This document shows positions 50,860-54,433 of a DNA stretch of 54,433 nucleotides, one piece after another. Source of the DNA: an uncultured Clostridia bacterium (GTDB taxonomy: Bacteria; Bacillota; Clostridia; Oscillospirales; Acutalibacteraceae); assembly GCA_947624835.1 (NCBI GenBank), contig CANQLX010000005.1:1-54433 (forward strand). Direction: 5' to 3'. The notes below the pieces were generated by a model. That model saw only the letters and a list, made by a program, of their open reading frames with translations, did no database searches and had not been told where the DNA came from. Position 1 is the stretch's first letter, and each line of letters begins with the position of its first letter. A program made the position numbers and the translations under genes.

Positions 50860-50963
50860 CCGCGAAAGCCCGCTAATACTGCGGTTTTCGGGCAATCGAG
50901 CAAATTTGGCATAGTGCAGGACAAACGCTTTTCGGTAACTTATCCAAGGGCAAAAAGGCTCGA

Positions 50964-51062
50964 AAAGTGTGAGAGTTGAGTTGCCTTGATAGATGTCAAT
51001 ATGTTGAGTTGCCAAGTCAGATGTTGGGGTAGTTGTGGCTGTGAGATAGATGTCAGGAAAAA
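50964..51062 (+). repeat. Short direct repeats before the acquired block
   Basis: GTTGAGTTGCC occurs near 50974 and again near 51004, each followed within 20 bases by AGATGT; GATAGATGTCA occurs near 50990 and near 51047. They lie exactly where base composition changes, so they may mark the end of an acquired segment. Confidence 0.35.
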
Positions 51063-51076
51063 TAGGAGGAAGCGTT

Positions 51077-51709
51077 ATGGCTTTTGATTATAAAAAAGAG
51101 TATAAGGAATTCTACATGCCAAAGAATAAACCGTCTATCGTGACTGTTCCGGGCATGAACTATATTGCGGTTCGCGGACATGGCGATCCGAACGCGGAGG
51201 ATGGAGAGTATAAGCAGTCTATCGGGCTGCTCTATGGTATCGCCTTCACGATCAAGATGAGCAAAAAGGGAGATCACCAGATTGATGGTTATTTCGATTA
51301 TGTAGTCCCTCCGCTGGAAGGATTCTGGTGGCAGGATGGTGTCGCCGGGATCGACTATGCTCACAAAGAAAACTTCGAGTGGATCTCCGTCATTCGTCTG
51401 CCAGATTTCGTTACAAAGGTTGATTTTGACTGGGCGATTGAGGAAGCTACCAAGAAGAAAAAGACAGACTTTTCAAAGGTCGAATTTCTGACCTATGATG
51501 AGGGCTTGTGCGTTCAGTGCATGCACATCGGTTCTTATGACGATGAGCCTGCCACTGTCGCACTTATGCATGAATACATGGAGCAGCAGGGCTATGTTCT
51601 GGATATTACAGAGCAGCGTTTGCATCATGAAATTTATCTGAGTGATGCCAGAAAGGTTGCGCCGGAGAAGTTAAAAACGGTGATCAGACATCCTATAAGG
51701 AAAGCGTGA
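51077..51709 (+). CDS. GyrI-like small-molecule-binding protein
   Basis: A protein of about 210 residues with the SHS2/GyrI-like fold (PF06445): PSIVTVPGMNYIAVRGHGDP, FTIKMSKKG, PPLEGFWWQD and ALMHEYMEQQGY are typical of the stand-alone YdhK/TipAS-like branch that binds or hydrolyses small hydrophobic toxins. ATG 51077 has an AGGAGGA site. It overlaps the following acetyltransferase gene by 4 bases. Codons are richer in G and C at the third position than in the flanking core genes, suggesting recent transfer. Confidence 0.85.
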   Translation: MAFDYKKEYKEFYMPKNKPSIVTVPGMNYIAVRGHGDPNAEDGEYKQSIGLLYGIAFTIKMSKKGDHQIDGYFDYVVPPLEGFWWQDGVAGIDYAHKENFEWISVIRLPDFVTKVDFDWAIEEATKKKKTDFSKVEFLTYDEGLCVQCMHIGSYDDEPATVALMHEYMEQQGYVLDITEQRLHHEIYLSDARKVAPEKLKTVIRHPIRKA

Positions 51710-52215
51710 CAAGAATGAATGTAATATTGGAAAAGTGGACACATGAGTTTAAGCCTGAACTTATAAAGATTTGCAATGAAGTGGATCGCTCCTATCTGTC
51801 AAACCGATTACCCTATCCTTATACCGAGGAATCAGCGGATTGGTGGTTAGGAATGGTATCTGAGCACGATGGAAAGGACGGTATTTTTCGAGCAATTGTA
51901 GCTGATGGTAAAATTGTCGGAAATATCTCAGTTGGGCAAAAATCAGATGTCTACTGCAAGGACGGAGAGATCGGGTATCTGCTCTTGACAGATTGCTGGT
52001 CAAAGGGAATCATGACAGAAGCTGTTCGTCAGATTTGTGCCGCAGCCTTTTTGGAATTAGATATCATCCGCATCACAGGGCTTGTATATGCTCCGAATGT
52101 GGCATCACAGAGAGTGCTGGAGAAAAATAGCTTTATACGGGAAGGCACACAGAAAAGTGCTGTTTATAAAAATGGGCAAATTTATGATTTGTTTCTATAT
52201 GCGAAGTTAAAGTAA
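51706..52215 (+). CDS. GNAT-family N-acetyltransferase
   Basis: A 169-residue GNAT of the RimJ/RimL type (Acetyltransf_3): DRSYLSNRLPYPYTEESADW near the start, GEIGYLLLTDCWSKGIMTEA for the acetyl-CoA loop, and NVASQRVLEKNSFIREGT at the end. It could acetylate a protein N-terminus, small molecule or antibiotic. The start is GTG 51706, overlapping the GyrI-like stop, or ATG 51715. The pairing with a GyrI-like gene suggests a small resistance or detoxification unit. It shares the G+C-richer codon use of that gene. Confidence 0.88.
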   Translation: MTRMNVILEKWTHEFKPELIKICNEVDRSYLSNRLPYPYTEESADWWLGMVSEHDGKDGIFRAIVADGKIVGNISVGQKSDVYCKDGEIGYLLLTDCWSKGIMTEAVRQICAAAFLELDIIRITGLVYAPNVASQRVLEKNSFIREGTQKSAVYKNGQIYDLFLYAKLK

Positions 52216-52327
52216 AATAAGCTTTTCTGCACTCAACCAGCGGTAGAGTTGCAGGAAATCAACCTACGGTTCGTGTGAATTTACATGAATTCCGGCTATG
52301 CTTGAGTCATGAAAGGAGGTGCCCGAT

Positions 52328-52942
52328 ATGGATCAAATCAAAATTGGAAAATTCATAGCATCCTGCAGGAAGGAACAGGGCATGACTCAGGCAGTCCTTG
52401 CCGAGAAGCTCGGAATCAGTGACCGGGCGATATCAAAATGGGAGACTGGAAAGTCTATGCCGGATTCCGGGATTATGTTGGAGCTGTGTGAACTTCTGAA
52501 AATTAACGTCAACGAACTCCTGTCGGGCGAAAGAATTATGGCAGAAGCATATGACAAACGGGCAGAAGAAAACCTGCTGGCAATGAGTCGAGAGGTTGAA
52601 GAAAAGAACAGGCAGATGCTTCAGACGGAATACTGGATTGCGTTTCCTGCCGTCATTGCCGGACTGATCATGGTGTTTGTGGCTTCATTTATAGAGATGC
52701 CAGTCTGGCTGCGAATTGCACTTATCGTGTTTGCTCTCATAATGATTTTTACGGTCGCTTTTATCGCCGTGGGCATTGAGCAAAAGGCTGGATACTATGA
52801 ATGCCAGAATTGCCACCACAGATATGTTCCTACATACTGGCAGACAAATCTTGCTATGCACATGGGACGGACAAGGTATATGAAATGCCCGGAGTGTGGA
52901 AAAAGAAGCTGGCAGAGAAAAGTTCTTACAAAAGAAGAGTAA
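52328..52942 (+). CDS. Xre regulator with two membrane helices and a zinc ribbon
   Basis: About 204 residues. An HTH_3 domain at 5-60 (MTQAVLAEKLGISDRAISKW), a Glu-rich linker, two membrane helices (about 100-122 and 127-148), then a cytoplasmic-type zinc ribbon (CQNC and CPEC) at 160-190. A membrane-bound HTH of this layout could sense the envelope and release or pull DNA. ATG 52328 has an AAGGAGGTG site. It lies between the GNAT gene and a convergent recombinase, with the same codon use as the GNAT block. Confidence 0.85.
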   Translation: MDQIKIGKFIASCRKEQGMTQAVLAEKLGISDRAISKWETGKSMPDSGIMLELCELLKINVNELLSGERIMAEAYDKRAEENLLAMSREVEEKNRQMLQTEYWIAFPAVIAGLIMVFVASFIEMPVWLRIALIVFALIMIFTVAFIAVGIEQKAGYYECQNCHHRYVPTYWQTNLAMHMGRTRYMKCPECGKRSWQRKVLTKEE

Positions 52943-52994
52943 GCAGACCAAGGCTCCTCGCTACTGATTAGGTTCAGTGGCAAGGAGCCTTGGC

Positions 52995-54308
52995 TTATGC
53001 TTCGATGTCGATTGTGATCCCGGACTTGAATTCCACGGTGAAGTGGTCGGCATAGACTGTGATGCTCTCGATGAGCTTTTTGACCAGAGCCTCATCGAAT
53101 TCCGTGATGTCGGTTTTCTGCTGGGCGATGAAGTCCTGCAGCTCCTTGATCCGGTTCATGGTCTCTTCCTGGTGGTGGCTGTCGATTTTAGATTGTTCCA
53201 TCTGGTCGCGGAGTCTGAAAATCTCATCAGCAATGGAGTCGTAGTCCTGTTTGTTGTTTGCCTTATTGATGAGTTCCTTTTGTAGTTCCTCCAGTCTCGC
53301 TTGAATGCCGCTCGGTGAGAGTGTGTCGGCATTAACTACGGCTTTTGCAATGTTCTGCTGTAAGATTTTCAGAAAGGCGTCCTTCTCGGTGAGAATCTGA
53401 TTGAAGGCTTTGACTGTGACATCCTGCAGCAGGAGCTCGTTCACCGTTCGGTTAGTGCAGTTCATTTCTGCGGCGGTTGGCTCCAAGCGGCTGATGCAGC
53501 GCCATACGATAGATTTGCATCCATGGTTGTTCCAGTGGACGCGTCGGTAAAGCTCGCCGCAGTCGCCGCAGAAAATCATCTGCGCAAAACAATGATTGTA
53601 AGAGAAGCTGCGTTTCTTTCCGGTCGGACTGACATGAACTACCCGCCTTCGGACAAGCTCTGCCTGCACCTGCATAAAGAGCTCCTTTGGAATGATCGCT
53701 TCATGGTCGCCCTCGACATAGTATTGAGGAACGGTGCCGTTGTTCTTGATCCGCTTTTTCGTCAGGAAGTCTGTGGTATAGGTTTTTTGAAGCAGCGCGT
53801 CTCCCATGTACTTCTCATTTCGGAGAATCTTGTTGATGGTGCTGGTGTGCCATTTTGTCTTACCAGCGCCGGTGAGAATGCCGTCAGCCATAAGCCCGTC
53901 GGCAATCTTATCCATGCTGGAACCTTCGAGGTATTCCCGGTAGATGCGCTTTACGATTTCTGCCTGCTCCGGATCAATGATCAGGTGCCCGTTTTCATCC
54001 TTGGTGTATCCGAGGAAGCGATTGTGGTTGACCTGAACCTTACCTTGCTGGTAGCGGTACTGGAGTCCCAGTTTGATGTTCTGGCTCATTGACTGGCTTT
54101 CCTGCTGGGCAAGGCTCGCCATGATCGTGATCAGCACCTCGCCCTTAGCGTCCAGCGTGTTGATGGCTTCCTTCTCGAAATAAACAGGTATGTTCTTGTC
54201 CTTCAACTGCCGGATGTATTGAAGGCAGTCGAGAGTGTTGCGGGCAAATCGGCTGATGGACTTGGTGATGACCATGTCGATGTTACCGACCATGCACTCG
54301 TCGATCAT
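52995..54308 (-). CDS. Large serine recombinase, apparently lacking the catalytic N-terminus
   Basis: 437 residues from ATG 54308; the frame stays open to the window edge. Homology to transposon-type serine recombinases begins at [16 protein letters not shown] (codon at 54362) and includes the D-E helix [14 protein letters not shown], the recombinase domain ([20 protein letters not shown]), a zinc-ribbon/coiled-coil end with [19 protein letters not shown], and the C-terminal helices. Upstream of 54362 the sequence is not recombinase-like and holds a leftward terminator (54389-54427), so the nucleophile Ser is missing and the gene is probably 5'-truncated. G+C-rich codon use marks it as acquired. 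Confidence 0.75.
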   Translation of the reverse strand: MIDECMVGNIDMVITKSISRFARNTLDCLQYIRQLKDKNIPVYFEKEAINTLDAKGEVLITIMASLAQQESQSMSQNIKLGLQYRYQQGKVQVNHNRFLGYTKDENGHLIIDPEQAEIVKRIYREYLEGSSMDKIADGLMADGILTGAGKTKWHTSTINKILRNEKYMGDALLQKTYTTDFLTKKRIKNNGTVPQYYVEGDHEAIIPKELFMQVQAELVRRRVVHVSPTGKKRSFSYNHCFAQMIFCGDCGELYRRVHWNNHGCKSIVWRCISRLEPTAAEMNCTNRTVNELLLQDVTVKAFNQILTEKDAFLKILQQNIAKAVVNADTLSPSGIQARLEELQKELINKANNKQDYDSIADEIFRLRDQMEQSKIDSHHQEETMNRIKELQDFIAQQKTDITEFDEALVKKLIESITVYADHFTVEFKSGITIDIEA

Positions 54309-54388
54309 TCGGTTGAATTCGTCACGCTTTTTTGTGTTGGTGCCGGAAATACCGTCGTCAATGTTCCTGCTGATTTTGATACAAACAG

Positions 54389-54427
54389 AAAAAGCCTTCT
54401 CCGGCGCAGAAATGTCGAAAAAGGCTT
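54389..54427 (-). terminator. Leftward hairpin-T terminator upstream of the recombinase
   Basis: AAGCCTT (54392-54398) pairs with AAGGCTT (54421-54427); on the minus strand the stem is followed by TTTTT then CTG. It would end a gene lying beyond the window edge. Confidence 0.6.
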
Positions 54428-54433
54428 GGAATA

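Overview
The window reads as chromosomal DNA of a low-GC, Gram-positive, probably spore-forming gut anaerobe of the Ruminococcus/Oscillospiraceae type. The basis is AT-rich codon use, strong AGGAGG ribosome-binding sites with many GTG and TTG starts, a SpoIVFA/SpoIVFB-like pair, a BirA-type operator pair at bioY, a VTC + DUF4956 pair, and the gene neighbourhoods murA-walJ-rlmH and DUF951-prfA. No tRNA, rRNA or CRISPR array was seen.

Layout. 1-2050: an IS200/IS605-type tnpA remnant split by a 1.7-kb IS1182/DUF772-type insertion sequence that has 15-bp inverted ends and a 13-bp target duplication. 2062-5674: a small zinc-ribbon protein, an Xre regulator with its own operator, and a decayed two-component/ABC-transporter locus in which only the histidine kinase is intact, followed by an orphan Cys-rich gene. 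5782-7191: an M23 peptidase and M50 site-2 protease pair resembling SpoIVFA/SpoIVFB. 7298-19772: the main accessory feature, a 12-gene Ter-type cluster. It holds two TerD proteins, an atypical protein kinase, a VWA (TerY-like) protein, a PP2C phosphatase with a zinc ribbon, an intracellular BspA-like LRR protein, a transglutaminase-like protein, an AIM24/TIGR00266 protein, and a biosynthetic block of HAD, CitE/HpcH-like lyase, PRTase-TRSP and StiP-PELOTA proteins. 19787-21147: a cysteine desulfurase + DUF3343 pair. 21288-26428: zinc-ribbon, DUF3592, tandem-repeat and transglutaminase membrane or surface proteins. 26764-30721: recD2, comF and an mreB-type gene. 30874-32470: small DUF4190-like membrane proteins with one decayed paralogue. 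32556-41904, leftward: rlmH, walJ, murA, then apeB, a lytic transglycosylase, coaE, sua5, a membrane protein, prfA and DUF951. 42227-44650: VTC + DUF4956 and a decayed ATP-grasp gene. 44752-50859: hemW, a membrane protein, a NUDIX gene, a structured repeat, a lipoprotein, bioY and an rlmD-like gene. 51077-54433: a compositionally different block (GyrI-like, GNAT, Xre-TM-zinc-ribbon proteins and a serine recombinase that seems to lack its catalytic N-terminus), probably an acquired mobile segment.

How the parts fit. The Ter cluster couples a phospho-signalling triad (kinase, PP2C, VWA) and Ca-binding TerD proteins to enzymes that in published comparative genomics (Anantharaman, Iyer and Aravind) are predicted to make a nucleoside-like metabolite. 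Here the two blocks are joined by LRR, transglutaminase and AIM24 genes, and a hairpin-T terminator lies between the triad and the rest. The partner ATP-grasp gene often listed for these operons is not seen. This cluster is the best candidate for an under-described system in the window.
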